DNA of 64,000 bases from JAAYTD01 sp964472015 (GCA_964472015.1 CAYYIP010000001.1:62001-126000), one strand, 5' to 3'. Shown: positions 48,493-57,374, numbered from the stretch's first letter. The notes: generated by a model not told the origin, from the sequence alone. A program made the numbers and translations.

Positions 48493-49585
48493 CTAAAGCA
48501 ATAAATATGCTTGTATAAAATCGTCAATATCACCATCCATAACAGCTTGTATATCTGTTCGTTTGAATTCTGTTCTATGATCATTTACCATTGTATAAGG
48601 TTGAAAAGTATAGGAACGTATTTGGCTACCCCATTCAATTTTTTTCTTTGAATTTTCGGCTTCTGCTTTTTCTTGCTCTTCTTTTTCTATATGCATTTGA
48701 TAAAGTCTTGATTTTAGCATTTTCATTGCAAGATCTTTATTTTGTAATTGAGAACGTTCCTGTTGACAAGAAATAACAATTCCTGTTGGTATATGCCTTA
48801 ATCTTACTGCAGTTTCTACTTTATTTACATTTTGACCACCAGCACCACTAGATCTAAAAGTTTCAAATTCAATATCATTAGGATTTATATTTATCTTAAT
48901 TTTATCACTTTCTATAAATGGATAGACAAAAACAGATGCAAATGAAGTATGGCGTTTAGCATTTGTATTAAATGGTGAAATTCTAACTAAACGATGTACT
49001 CCAACTTCAGCTTTTAAATACCCATATGCAAAATTCCCTTTTATTTCTAATGTAGTTGATTTTATTCCTGCAACATCACCGGGGAGTTCATCCAACAAGA
49101 TAACATCATATTTATGATTTAATGCCCAACGCGTATACATTCTTATTAACATTTCTGTCCAATCTTGCGCATCTGTACCACCGGCACCAGAATGTACTGT
49201 CAATATAGCATTACAATTATCATTTTCATTTGATAATAAACTTTTTACTTCAAGAGCTTTTAATAATTTTTCAGAATAAACAATTTCATTGTTAATTTCA
49301 TTTTCTAAAGATATATCATTTTCTTCATTAAAAAGTTGCAAAAGAATATTTATATCATTAACAACTTTTTCTACTTTATTAAAATCACTAATCCAGTCTT
49401 TTAACTTGGTTATATCTTGCATTATTACCTGCGCACTATTTGTATCATTCCAAAAATCATGTTGTTCACTTAATTTTTGCTTTTCTTCTAGTATTTTATA
49501 TTTATTATCAATTTCAAAGAAACCTCCGTAATTTATTTACACGCTCTAATAATTTATTTATTTGTATTTTTTGTAGATCAAGCAT
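48493..49585 (-). CDS. prfB: Peptide chain release factor 2, with programmed +1 frameshift
   Basis: The gene starts with ATG at 49585 and reads 24 codons ([20 protein letters not shown], then RFL) to an in-frame TGA at 49514-49516. A +1 shift at CTTTGA (49514-49519) continues into the main frame (EIDNKYKIL...), giving 363 residues. The shift site has an internal Shine-Dalgarno-like GGAGG (49523-49527) three bases before CTT, the arrangement known from E. coli prfB, where low RF2 favours the shift. The main frame has the stop-codon reading SPF tripeptide in [12 protein letters not shown] and the catalytic GGQ in [13 protein letters not shown]2 releases at UGA and UAA. Confidence 0.96.
49514..49527 (-). 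promoter_or_regulatory. prfB +1 frameshift signal
   Basis: On the minus strand GGAGG, TTT, CTT, TGA lie in that order in the zero frame. The SD-like sequence, its spacing and the CTT-TGA slippery site match the known autoregulatory RF2 frameshift. It is striking in an organism whose genes otherwise show no SD leaders. Confidence 0.93.
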
Positions 49586-49683
49586 TTTTACGTTATTAAT
49601 ATTTTTAATATTTTAATAAATTTAATATTTTATATAAAATATCTATAAAAAACTATTTATGATGATAATTTTATTATTAAACA

Positions 49684-49725
49684 ATATTTTATATTTTATA
49701 TTTTATATTTTATATTTTATATTTT
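49684..49725. repeat. Heptameric ATATTTT tandem run
   Basis: A 7-base unit (ATATTTT) recurs about six times with almost no change in the gap between prfB and ispD. It may be hypervariable in copy number. Confidence 0.7.
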
Positions 49726-49742
49726 ACAATAAAACTTATATA

Positions 49743-50420
49743 TTATAATAAATATCTTGCATAGTTAATATCAGATTGAACAGTAATTTTTATATTAGTT
49801 TGTTCGCCATCAATAACAAAAACTTTAAACCCAAAAAATTCTACAAAAGATGCTGAATCTGTACCTTCAAAATTAGCTTCATTGCCTTTTACATATGCAT
49901 CTATTAAGATACTTGACCAGTAACCTTGAGGTGTTTGTGCCATTGCTAATTTATTTCTATCTAGTGTTTTTTCAATAAATCTATGACGAGAAATTTGTTT
50001 AACTGTATCAGTTATTGGTATTACTGGTATAGCAGCACCATATTTTTCCGCTGCATTCATTACATTATAAATTAATTCTCTTGATGCCAATGGACGAACA
50101 GCATCATGAATTAATATTACATCTGAATTTTTAACACAATCTATATTTAAACCTGCTCGTACTGAATCTGCTCGTTCCTTGCCTCCGATAATAACTTCTT
50201 TTACCTTTGAACAAGAATATTTTTCTACTAATTCTTTTGTATAATTAAGCCATTGCAAATGAACAGGAATAATTATATTTTGGACTTCATCTATTTCATC
50301 AAATAGTGTTATTGTTTTTATTAAAATAGGCATAGTACCTATATTTAAAAATTGTTTTGGTTTATCACTCCCAAATCTATTACCCAATCCGGCAGCGGGT
50401 ATAATAACTGAAGTATTCAT
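49743..50420 (-). CDS. ispD: 2-C-methyl-D-erythritol 4-phosphate cytidylyltransferase
   Basis: The 225-residue protein has the nucleotide-binding VIIPAAGLGNRFGSDKPKQFL, the GGKERADSVRAGL stretch, IHDAVRPL, and LDRNKLAMAQTPQGY and FEGTDSASF as in IspD. It makes CDP-methylerythritol in the MEP isoprenoid pathway, which would feed the HpnC-like enzyme. Length is normal. It lies 52 bases downstream of the small PHA_gran_rgn-like gene on the same strand. No other isp genes are adjacent. Confidence 0.93.
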   Translation of the reverse strand: MNTSVIIPAAGLGNRFGSDKPKQFLNIGTMPILIKTITLFDEIDEVQNIIIPVHLQWLNYTKELVEKYSCSKVKEVIIGGKERADSVRAGLNIDCVKNSDVILIHDAVRPLASRELIYNVMNAAEKYGAAIPVIPITDTVKQISRHRFIEKTLDRNKLAMAQTPQGYWSSILIDAYVKGNEANFEGTDSASFVEFFGFKVFVIDGEQTNIKITVQSDINYARYLL

Positions 50421-50472
50421 TGAATATTATATCTATATTATATAATGATATTAAATAAAAAATATATATTCT

Positions 50473-50763
50473 TTATTTATTTTTTTCCTCTAATTGTAAA
50501 AATTGTTTATCAAGCATAGATTCTATTTGATCTTTTGCAATTGAACCCATAAAATTAAGATTTATAAGAACATTTACAGCAAAATCTAAGACTTCTATAT
50601 ATCCATCTCCTATTTTTGAATCAATACATAATTTATTACCTTGCCATTCGAGTTTACTTATAAATGAATTAAGCATAGGTAATTCTTTTAATAGTTTTTC
50701 TACAATCTGTCGTGTTTCAACAGCAGTACTTTTTGTTTTAAATGTTTTTCGTATTGTTGACAT
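50473..50763 (-). CDS. Small PHA-system-like protein
   Basis: This 96-residue protein is cytoplasmic-looking, with an N-terminal helix (VETRQIVEKLLKELP), a strand pattern (LEWQGNKLCIDSKIGDGYIEVLD) and a C-terminal amphipathic helix (DQIESMLDKQFLQLEEKNK). The layout is like the polyhydroxyalkanoic acid system family (PHA_gran_rgn). The similarity is by overall pattern only, so the assignment is tentative. It is just upstream of ispD on the same strand and could be in one transcript with it. Confidence 0.5.
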   Translation of the reverse strand: MSTIRKTFKTKSTAVETRQIVEKLLKELPMLNSFISKLEWQGNKLCIDSKIGDGYIEVLDFAVNVLINLNFMGSIAKDQIESMLDKQFLQLEEKNK

Positions 50764-50880
50764 ATGTCATTTTTTATTTTTGTTAAATAATTTATTACTC
50801 AGTATACGTTATATTTAGTTATATATTTTTATATTAATAATTTATCACAATTAATAATAACTATATTAAAAAATTATAAT

Positions 50881-50951
50881 AAAAAAGATTCGCGAAATAT
50901 AAAATATATTATCAATTAAATAAATATATAATAAATTCTCGAATCTTTTTT
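50881..50951 (-). terminator. Terminator after the ferritin gene
   Basis: Arms 50881-50896 and 50936-50951 (AAAAAAGATTCG and complement, one mismatch) close a 39-base loop, about 40 bases after the ferritin stop on the minus strand, with a T-run. Confidence 0.65.
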
Positions 50952-50991
50952 ATTTTATTTAAATTGTAAATAATTTAAATTAATAAGCATA

Positions 50992-51477
50992 TTATTTACG
51001 TTCGCCTAATTGTTTATCTAACATAAACAATGCAGATTTATTATCTCCAATCATTTTTATAATTTCACAAACTTCAGAAGTACTTTTTTCTTCTTCAATT
51101 TGTTCATCTATAAACCATTGTATTAATGTATATGAAGCATAATCTTTTTCTGAATAGATTATTTCTGCTATTTCATTTATCCAAGCTGTAACTTTCTTTT
51201 CATGTTCTAATGCAGCTTCAAAAGGTTCCAATATATTATTAAATGAAACTTCGGGTTTGGCAATTGCATCAAGAGTAACAACACCACCTCTTGAAAAGAT
51301 AAAATCATAAAATTTCATAGCGTGTTCAAGTTCTTCACTTGCTTGTTTTCTCATCCAACTTGCAAAACCACTTAAGTTTTGACTTTCATAATATGATGCT
51401 ATTGCTAAATATAAATAAGCAGCATAAAATTCACGATTTACTTGAGTGTTCATAGCACTCATAACTTTTGAATTCAT
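50992..51477 (-). CDS. ftnA: Ferritin
   Basis: From the ATG at 51477 the protein is 161 residues; the longer reading from the TTG at 51507 would add ten residues and is not needed. It is a four-helix ferritin: the first helix has NREFYAAYLYLAIASYY (Glu of the ferroxidase site), then LSGFASWMRKQASEELEHAMKFYDF with the E-x-x-H pair, and the later helix carries EQIEEEKSTSEVCEI. It oxidises Fe(II) and stores it as ferric mineral, protecting from iron-driven damage. Non-haem type (no Met haem ligand apparent). It is followed by a terminator. Confidence 0.93.
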   Translation of the reverse strand: MNSKVMSAMNTQVNREFYAAYLYLAIASYYESQNLSGFASWMRKQASEELEHAMKFYDFIFSRGGVVTLDAIAKPEVSFNNILEPFEAALEHEKKVTAWINEIAEIIYSEKDYASYTLIQWFIDEQIEEEKSTSEVCEIIKMIGDNKSALFMLDKQLGERK

Positions 51478-51658
51478 TTTTTCCCCATTTGTTATATTTG
51501 AAATCAATTTATATAAATAGTTACTAAATAATTGTTATTATATTAACATTTTTGAAAAATTATTTTATATTTAGTATCTTAAATATAAAAACGAAATAGA
51601 AAGAAAAAATTTTAAATAAATTATAAAATTTTTATAAAATTTATTATTTAAATTAAAA

Positions 51659-52042
51659 TTATTCTAATAATTTGGGATTTTCGCCATATTCATTAGCTTC
51701 TGGCATACCTTCTTGACAAGCCCAAACTAATAATATAATAGTCCCAACAATTGGAATAAATGATATTAAAATGAACCAACCACTTTTACCTATATCATGA
51801 AGACGACGAACACTAACTGCTAAACTAGGAACAAGTATAGCAAGCGTATATAAACCTGATATAACAGGTGATAATGTTAAAATAGTTACACCTAATTCAA
51901 ATATAACCCCTATAATAGACATAAGTATCATAAATGCTATATATATAATAACATTTATCAATGTAAACATCCAATACTCTTTACGTCTTGCACGGCCTTC
52001 AAAATTTGCATAATTTTTTAATACTTTTATATACCATTCCAT
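51659..52042 (-). CDS. DUF805 membrane protein, copy 1
   Basis: This 127-residue protein has the DUF805 pattern: MEWYIKVLKNYANFEGRARRKEYWMF at the start, about four hydrophobic segments, VRRLHDIGKSGWFILISFIPIVG, and a polar tail ending YGENPKLLE. DUF805 proteins are small inner-membrane proteins of unknown function. It is nearly identical in its ends to the neighbouring copy at 52210-52635, and the 5' leader (starting 52022) is shared as well, so the two arose by tandem duplication. Confidence 0.85.
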   Translation of the reverse strand: MEWYIKVLKNYANFEGRARRKEYWMFTLINVIIYIAFMILMSIIGVIFELGVTILTLSPVISGLYTLAILVPSLAVSVRRLHDIGKSGWFILISFIPIVGTIILLVWACQEGMPEANEYGENPKLLE

Positions 52043-52209
52043 AAAATACCTCTAAAAAAATGAAAAAAATTGTTAAATTTAATTATTTATTAATGGTTAA
52101 ATATAAAAATGTTTCAATTTTTAATATTATAAATTAAAATATCTATATTAAAACATTTATTATTTTATACAAATATAATACTTTTAAAAATTAAATAGTA
52201 ATTTTAAAA

Positions 52210-52635
52210 CTATTGTACTAATTTTGGATTTTCGCCATATTCATTAGCTTCTGGCATACTTTCTTGACAAGCCCAAACTAATAATATAATAGTACCAACA
52301 ATTGGAATTAATGATATCAAAATGAACCAACCACTTTTACCTATATCATGAAGACGACGAACACTAACTGCTAAACTAGGAACAAGTATAGCAAGAACAT
52401 ATAAAGATAATATAACACTAAATGGTGTAACAGTAAATAATGTCATAAGTGATGTTATAATTATTTTTAAGTCACTTACATATATAACTCCAGATATAAC
52501 TTCTATAATAATTATAAGTATCATAAATGCTATATATATAATAACATTTATCAATACAAACATCCAATACTCTTTGCGTCTTGCACGACCTTTAAAATTT
52601 GCATAATTTTTTAATACTTTTATATACCATTCCAT
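52210..52635 (-). CDS. DUF805 membrane protein, copy 2
   Basis: The 141-residue paralogue of copy 1 has the same N- and C-termini but a 14-residue longer, more divergent middle (about residues 40-85) between the second and third hydrophobic segments. A further relic (52724-52917) lies upstream. The three lie head-to-tail on the minus strand. The function is unknown. Shared leader and 3' flank sequence show duplication of the whole unit. Confidence 0.85.
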   Translation of the reverse strand: MEWYIKVLKNYANFKGRARRKEYWMFVLINVIIYIAFMILIIIIEVISGVIYVSDLKIIITSLMTLFTVTPFSVILSLYVLAILVPSLAVSVRRLHDIGKSGWFILISLIPIVGTIILLVWACQESMPEANEYGENPKLVQ

Positions 52636-52723
52636 AAAATACCTCTAAAAAATGAAAAAAATTGTCAAATTTGTTTTATTAATGCTTAAATTTTTATACA
52701 ATATTGCTTTATCAATTTTAAAA

Positions 52724-52917
52724 CTATTGTACTAATTTTGGATTTTCGCCATATTCATTAGTTTCTGGCATACCTTCTCACTAAACCAAAACATTAATAT
52801 AATAGTACCAACAATTGGAACTAAGTATAATAAAATATACCAACCACTTTTACCTATATCATGAAGACGACGAACACTAACTGCTAAACTAGGAATAAGC
52901 ATAAAAAGACCATACAC
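52724..52917 (-). pseudogene. DUF805 remnant, copy 3
   Basis: Only the C-terminal half is present: LIPSLAVSVRRLHDIGKSGWYILLYLVPIVG aligns with copies 1 and 2 (positions about 60 onward). Around 52770 one base is missing compared with copy 2, so the frame shifts to VCQKLMNMAKIQN and stops at 52732. Restoring the base gives the family tail down to the ancestral stop at 52724. The N-terminal half is gone, and no ATG starts the remaining frame (GTG at 52917). Confidence 0.8.
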
Positions 52918-53238
52918 ACTATATAATATATAGTATTTATAATAGATATTTTAATTTTAATTTGAATTTGAATTTGAATATTAAAATATTTATTATTTTT
53001 TTATTATACTTATACAAACATAATACTTTTTTGTATAAATATATAAATATTTTATATATTATAAGATTTTTTTATAAAAAAATTATTTTGATTATTTACA
53101 CATATTTTAAATTAAATTAAAGTATAATAAAAAATTAATTTAATAATATGATTAATATAAATAATTATTATATTTGTATTTATACTAAAAATCATTTTAA
53201 TAACTTTAATAATTATAATTATTTATAATATAAACAAT
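52918..53238. other. Non-coding interval before the gamma-carbonic anhydrase gene
   Basis: No gene is visible. TATATTTG at 53169-53176 (plus) is a candidate -7 box for the gene at 53239; CAAACATA at 53015-53022 is a minus-strand -7-like box (TATGTTTG) for the DUF805 remnant. Neither has a -33 TTTG at the right spacing. A short AATTTG triplet repeat occurs near 52958-52976. Confidence 0.4.
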
Positions 53239-53790
53239 ATGAAATTAGAAACTGGAACAAATGGAAGTATAATTGTCTATAAAAATATATTTCCTAAAAT
53301 ACATTCTTCTGTTTTTATTTGTGAAGGAGTAAAAATTATAGGTGATGTTGAAATAGATGAAGATACATCTATATGGTATAATACTGTAATACGAGGTGAT
53401 GTTAATTATATACGTATAGGAAAGCGTGTTAACATTCAAGATATATCAATGATACACGTTACTCACGATACTAGACCTACTGTAATAGAAGATAATGTTT
53501 CTATAGGACATTGTGCTGCTATTCATGGTTGCACTTTAAAAAAAGGATGTTTAATAGGTATTGGCGCAAAAATATTAGATGGGGCAATTATTGGTGAAGA
53601 ATGTCTTGTTGGCGCTGGTACTGTTGTAAGGGAAAATTTTATAGTACCACCACGTGTATTAATTGCAGGAGTACCAGGTAAAATTATCAGAGACTTAACA
53701 CCAGACGAAATAAAACGCGTAACTGATACAACAACAAATTATATGAAATATGTTGCTGAATATAGAAAAGGATTAGAACCTAATTTCTAA
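53239..53790 (+). CDS. Gamma-carbonic anhydrase-family protein
   Basis: The 183-residue protein is a left-handed beta-helix of hexapeptide repeats with a C-terminal helix. The zinc-binding histidines appear as MIHVTHDTRP and SIGHCAAIHGC. It may hydrate CO2 or act in another way; many homologues in bacteria are annotated gamma-carbonic anhydrase-like and some lack activity. The hexapeptide repeats (VKIIGDVEIDEDTSIWYNT and so on) are complete. It is the only plus-strand gene in this part of the window and ends in a terminator. Confidence 0.85.
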   Translation: MKLETGTNGSIIVYKNIFPKIHSSVFICEGVKIIGDVEIDEDTSIWYNTVIRGDVNYIRIGKRVNIQDISMIHVTHDTRPTVIEDNVSIGHCAAIHGCTLKKGCLIGIGAKILDGAIIGEECLVGAGTVVRENFIVPPRVLIAGVPGKIIRDLTPDEIKRVTDTTTNYMKYVAEYRKGLEPNF

Positions 53791-53806
53791 TAAATTTATT
53801 ATATAT

Positions 53807-53839
53807 AAAAAAAGAGATACCAATAATATCTCTTTTTTT
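53807..53839 (+). terminator. Terminator after the gamma-carbonic anhydrase gene
   Basis: Perfect 13-bp arms (AAAAAAAGAGATA, 53807-53819 and 53827-53839), 7-base loop and T-run, 17 bases after the stop codon. Confidence 0.85.
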
Positions 53840-53929
53840 ATATATGTTTTCAATTATATTTTTTATTTTATTGTTTGCTTATTTATTAACAATTCTTATA
53901 TAATATGTTATTTTTACATTTTACTATAG

Positions 53930-54013
53930 TACTCGAGACGAGACTTTAACCCGTACGATGTTGCCATCACAGGATTTTAAGTCCTGAGCGTCTACCAGTT
54001 CCGTCATCCGAGC
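53930..54013 (-). tRNA. tRNA-Leu(TAA), with several unusual positions
   Basis: An 84-base minus-strand sequence folds as tRNA-Leu: anticodon stem CAGGA/TCCTG with loop CTTAAAA (anticodon TAA), long variable arm GATGGCAACATC, D-loop GG. Three oddities are seen in my fold: acceptor A7 faces C66, D-stem position 10 (A) faces C25, and T-loop position 56 is A rather than the almost universal C (GTTAAAGT). G1 faces U72 and G6 faces U67. No CCA is encoded. Either it tolerates the changes, or it is a decaying copy. Confidence 0.8.
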
Positions 54014-54092
54014 AACACTTTTAATAACTTAGTTTATAAGTGAAATTACAACTTTTTTGTAAAAAACAAAATAAATTTTTTAATTATATTTA

Positions 54093-54815
54093 TTAATTTT
54101 CTTTATTTTTATAATTTATCAACTCTTGAATAGAAAAAGCATTTTCTACTCTATAATCACCAATAGCTGTTCTCTCTAGCTCTGTTAAATAAGCACCTGT
54201 ATTTAATTTTATACCTATGTCTCTTGCTATTGCTCTAATATAAGTACCTTTCGAACACTCTACTAATAATTTTACATAAGGTAAGTTAATATCAATAATA
54301 TCCATTTTATAAATATTAACCTCAATAGGTTCGTGTTCCACTTCAATGTTTTTTCTTGCTAATTCATACATTCGTTTCCCTTTAATTTTTTTAGCAGAAA
54401 ACATAGGTGGAATTTGCTTTATTTTTCCTACAAAAGAATAAATACTATCTTCTATATCTTTATTAGAAATATTAGAAATATCAGATATATTTTCTTCTTC
54501 ATTTTCAATATCAAACGATTTTGTAGTTGCACCAATTTTTATAGTAGTAATATATTCTTTTTTTAATTCTTGGAATTTATAAATTTCCCTAGTTGCTTTA
54601 CGCCCAATACAAACTATTAAAAGTCCTGTAGCAAAAGGATCTAATGTTCCACAATGCCCAAGCTTTTTTATTTGTAAAATATTTCTTAACTTAGCAATGA
54701 CATCAAAAGACGTCCATTTTCTATCTTTATTAATTAAAACCGCACTTCCCCTTTCCTCTATTTCATCACACCAATTTTTAAAAGATATTTCTAAATTTTT
54801 ATTTAAAATAAACAT
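54093..54815 (-). CDS. truB: tRNA pseudouridine(55) synthase
   Basis: The 240-residue protein has the TruB motif [15 protein letters not shown] with the catalytic Asp, [18 protein letters not shown] and the [20 protein letters not shown] domain. TruB makes pseudouridine at position 55 of the T-loop. It is of the short type with no C-terminal PUA extension. It lies 38 bases downstream of the Rel/SpoT-like gene on the same strand. The neighbouring tRNA-Leu has position 56 changed, right beside the uridine modified by this enzyme, but that is only proximity. Confidence 0.93.
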   Translation of the reverse strand: MFILNKNLEISFKNWCDEIEERGSAVLINKDRKWTSFDVIAKLRNILQIKKLGHCGTLDPFATGLLIVCIGRKATREIYKFQELKKEYITTIKIGATTKSFDIENEEENISDISNISNKDIEDSIYSFVGKIKQIPPMFSAKKIKGKRMYELARKNIEVEHEPIEVNIYKMDIIDINLPYVKLLVECSKGTYIRAIARDIGIKLNTGAYLTELERTAIGDYRVENAFSIQELINYKNKEN

Positions 54816-54853
54816 CTCTAATTATAATTATTAAATTAAATTATTAAAAAATA

Positions 54854-56641
54854 TTATTTTATTGATACTGATTTTATACCTTTAATTTTAAACAACTTTG
54901 CAAAATATCTATTTATGTTTTCATCTTTTTGGCTTTTAATTTCAAAAACAGCCTCAAATGCGTCTACGCATGAAGCTAATCTTGTCCTTAAAATATTTTC
55001 TCTTCCTATTTCATCCTGTATTTCATTTAATATTCCAATTCTATCTGCTGCTACTACATTTATAAAATTATTACTATTCGTTTTTTCAATAATATTTTTT
55101 TTGTTACTAATATTTAATTTTTTATAATTTATATTATTTTTAAAATAATCATATAAATAATAATTAGCTTTAAACGAAACAATATTATTCAGCCAATTAG
55201 ATTCAGGATGACACTTATTAGATGTTATAATTTCTACTACATCACCATTTTCTAATTTACTAAAAATATCTTTTATAGTATTATTTACTTTACCTGTTAT
55301 AACATGTAAACCAGTTTCATAAGAAATAGCAAAAGCAAAATCAATCAAAGTTGCATTTTTAGGTAAATTAATACTTTTTTTATCTTTTGTATAAACAACA
55401 ATTCCTTCTTCAAATATATTATTTTTAATAGAATTCCAAATTAATTCAGTTGCTTGATTTCCTTTTGTTTCAATTATACTCTCCATCCATTTCCCCCATA
55501 ATTGCGCTTCCTCTTCTGATATTTTTAATAATTCGTAAGATGAATTCTTATTCACAATATATTGAACAAGCCCTTGCTCTGCAAGATTTTCCATTGCTTC
55601 GGTTCTAATAATAATTTCAACTTCTCCATTAATATTATGTAATTTTGTATTTAATGAATTATCACAATCTACATTTGAATTATCAATATAATCCAAATTT
55701 TCAAAAGAATTAAATTTGTTTGCTAACACATTATAAACATTATAACATTCTTTTATATCATCTGTTTTAAGAACAATAACAAGAGAAAATAAATTATCTA
55801 ATTCCTCTAACCTCTTACCATCTTGCAATAAAGAAAATATCTCATATACCTGCTTATGTATATTTTTTAAATAATATTTAACCCCTGCTTCATCTAAACT
55901 ATTTTTTACTTTATCAAGAAATATAAACATATATTCTGAAAACCTTTTCTTTTTCTCTGCAAGGAAACTAATAATTTGAGTATACTGTTGCTTATTTAAA
56001 AAATAAAAAGAACGAGTTTCTAACTCTGTTCTTAACTTTTGTAATCCTAATTTATGTGCAAATGGTGCAAAGAAATTTAATGTATCTTCTGCTATATATC
56101 GTTGTTTATTTTCATCTAAGTACTTAATAGTACGTAAATTATGTAATCTATCAGCAAATTTAATTATAAATATACGTATATCTTTTATAATAGATAAAAA
56201 TAATTTTCTATATATTTCTGCCTTATTTTTTCTAATTTCTGAATGTTTCCCTCTGTGAGAAATATTAGTAACTTCAATTATTAAATTTGCTATACTATTA
56301 GAAAAATTTTTACGTACAAATTCTATATCAATATTTTCTATATCTATTATTATATCATGCATTAAAGCAGCAATAATAATATCAGTATCACTAATTTGTA
56401 ATTCTTCAATTAAAATTAAAGCAACAGATAAAGGATGTACATAAGCAGGATAATTAGAAAAACGTTTTTTATCACCATATAATTTATAACATAATCTAAA
56501 ATTATCTAAAATAAGCTGTTTGTCAACATTTAATTTATATGTATCAATAGCCGACTCAAGATAGTCCATATCGTATTTAAATTTTTGACCAAACGGCGTT
56601 ATCATATTGTCATTATCTTCAATATAAAATAAATTTTCCAT
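54854..56641 (-). CDS. Rel/SpoT-like protein with degenerate synthetase domain
   Basis: Start ATG 56641 (a GTG at 56644 is three bases upstream) gives 595 residues. Order: HD domain (about 50-190; YPAYVHPLSVA, ALMHDIII, KFADRLHNLRT), a synthetase-like region (about 225-380), TGS (about 415-480; TLIDFAFAISYETGLHVITGKVNN) and C-terminal ACT-like domain (about 525-595). The hydrolase motif normally HDVVEDT reads HDIIIDI, losing the Glu of the ED pair. In the synthetase the DLFAIRI-type motif is NLFSLVI, the GYxSLHTT-type motif is CDNSLNTK and the EVQIRT motif is EIIIRT. So both activities look reduced or lost. It may have become a regulatory partner of another Rel, or sense amino acids through ACT. 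Confidence 0.75.
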   Translation of the reverse strand: MENLFYIEDNDNMITPFGQKFKYDMDYLESAIDTYKLNVDKQLILDNFRLCYKLYGDKKRFSNYPAYVHPLSVALILIEELQISDTDIIIAALMHDIIIDIENIDIEFVRKNFSNSIANLIIEVTNISHRGKHSEIRKNKAEIYRKLFLSIIKDIRIFIIKFADRLHNLRTIKYLDENKQRYIAEDTLNFFAPFAHKLGLQKLRTELETRSFYFLNKQQYTQIISFLAEKKKRFSEYMFIFLDKVKNSLDEAGVKYYLKNIHKQVYEIFSLLQDGKRLEELDNLFSLVIVLKTDDIKECYNVYNVLANKFNSFENLDYIDNSNVDCDNSLNTKLHNINGEVEIIIRTEAMENLAEQGLVQYIVNKNSSYELLKISEEEAQLWGKWMESIIETKGNQATELIWNSIKNNIFEEGIVVYTKDKKSINLPKNATLIDFAFAISYETGLHVITGKVNNTIKDIFSKLENGDVVEIITSNKCHPESNWLNNIVSFKANYYLYDYFKNNINYKKLNISNKKNIIEKTNSNNFINVVAADRIGILNEIQDEIGRENILRTRLASCVDAFEAVFEIKSQKDENINRYFAKLFKIKGIKSVSIK

Positions 56642-56728
56642 CACATTCCTATTTTTCTTTAATTCTATATTCTATATTCTATTATTGTTATATTTTTGCT
56701 ATAAAATATAACAATAATAATTAATATG

Positions 56729-56929
56729 CTAATTTTTAAATAAAGATTTTTTAAAAAATACATAAAAAGGTAATGCTACAATTGCAATAGGAATTATTAA
56801 ACGCTTTAACATTTCCATTTCAAAAACAGCAACTACCTGTAAAGTAAAAGCAATAAGGCCTGCAGATGCAACAAAAGCAAATATCCAACTAAGTAATGTA
56901 GCTATTATTTTTTTTCGCTTATTATACAT
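56729..56929 (-). CDS. Small two-helix membrane protein
   Basis: The 66-residue protein has a basic start (MYNKRKKI), two hydrophobic segments (about 11-31 and 42-58) and a basic end (FFKKSLFKN). No family is recognised. It is three bases from the next small gene and likely co-transcribed with it. Confidence 0.5.
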   Translation of the reverse strand: MYNKRKKIIATLLSWIFAFVASAGLIAFTLQVVAVFEMEMLKRLIIPIAIVALPFYVFFKKSLFKN

Positions 56930-56932
56930 ATT

Positions 56933-57118
56933 TTATTTCCCACCATCTAATTTATTAATAACAAAAAAATACACAGGAATTGCAACAGCTAACACCACTA
57001 AAAGCTTTAATATACCAAAAGTTAATCCAAATAAAAAAGAAATTAAAAAACTAACTGCTTTTAATGCAATTATACCAACAACTATTGCTATAATTATAGA
57101 TAATATCTTTTTTAACAT
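56933..57118 (-). CDS. Small Ala/Val-rich membrane protein
   Basis: From the ATG at 57118 the product is 61 residues (a longer reading from TTG at 57145 is possible). It has two hydrophobic stretches, and a glycine-containing loop SFLFGLTFGI, ending INKLDGGK. Its stop lies 3 bases before the ATG of the next small membrane gene. No family recognised. Confidence 0.5.
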   Translation of the reverse strand: MLKKILSIIIAIVVGIIALKAVSFLISFLFGLTFGILKLLVVLAVAIPVYFFVINKLDGGK

Positions 57119-57290
57119 ATATACACCCTCTCTATTTTTATTCAATAATTATATATTAAAATACAACCTATTATTAAAATACGATTTTTTTTTTAAATTA
57201 CTAAATTTTTTATAAAATAATAATATTGTTTTAATAAAAAATAATTTATCTATTTTGAAAATAATTATATATTTATTAAAATAAACTATA

Positions 57291-57328
57291 AAAAAAGACA
57301 ATACTTTTTATTTTGTATTGTCTTTTTT
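57291..57328 (-). terminator. Terminator after pdxJ
   Basis: Perfect 14-bp arms (AAAAAAGACAATAC, 57291-57304 and 57315-57328) with a 10-base loop, 47 bases beyond the pdxJ stop on the minus strand. Confidence 0.8.
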
Positions 57329-57374
57329 CTAATTATAATTTTAAAAATTAAATTTTATACAATATTTTAATATT

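Noticed and set aside
48493..49422. Annotating prfB from the ATG at 49422
   Set aside because: The upstream frame, SD-like GGAGG, CTTTGA and homologous N-terminus show that translation starts at 49585 and shifts frame.
52732..52917. Treating the 61-codon DUF805 piece as a small functional gene
   Set aside because: It lacks the N-terminal half, starts with GTG in mid-domain and has a frameshift relative to its intact paralogues.
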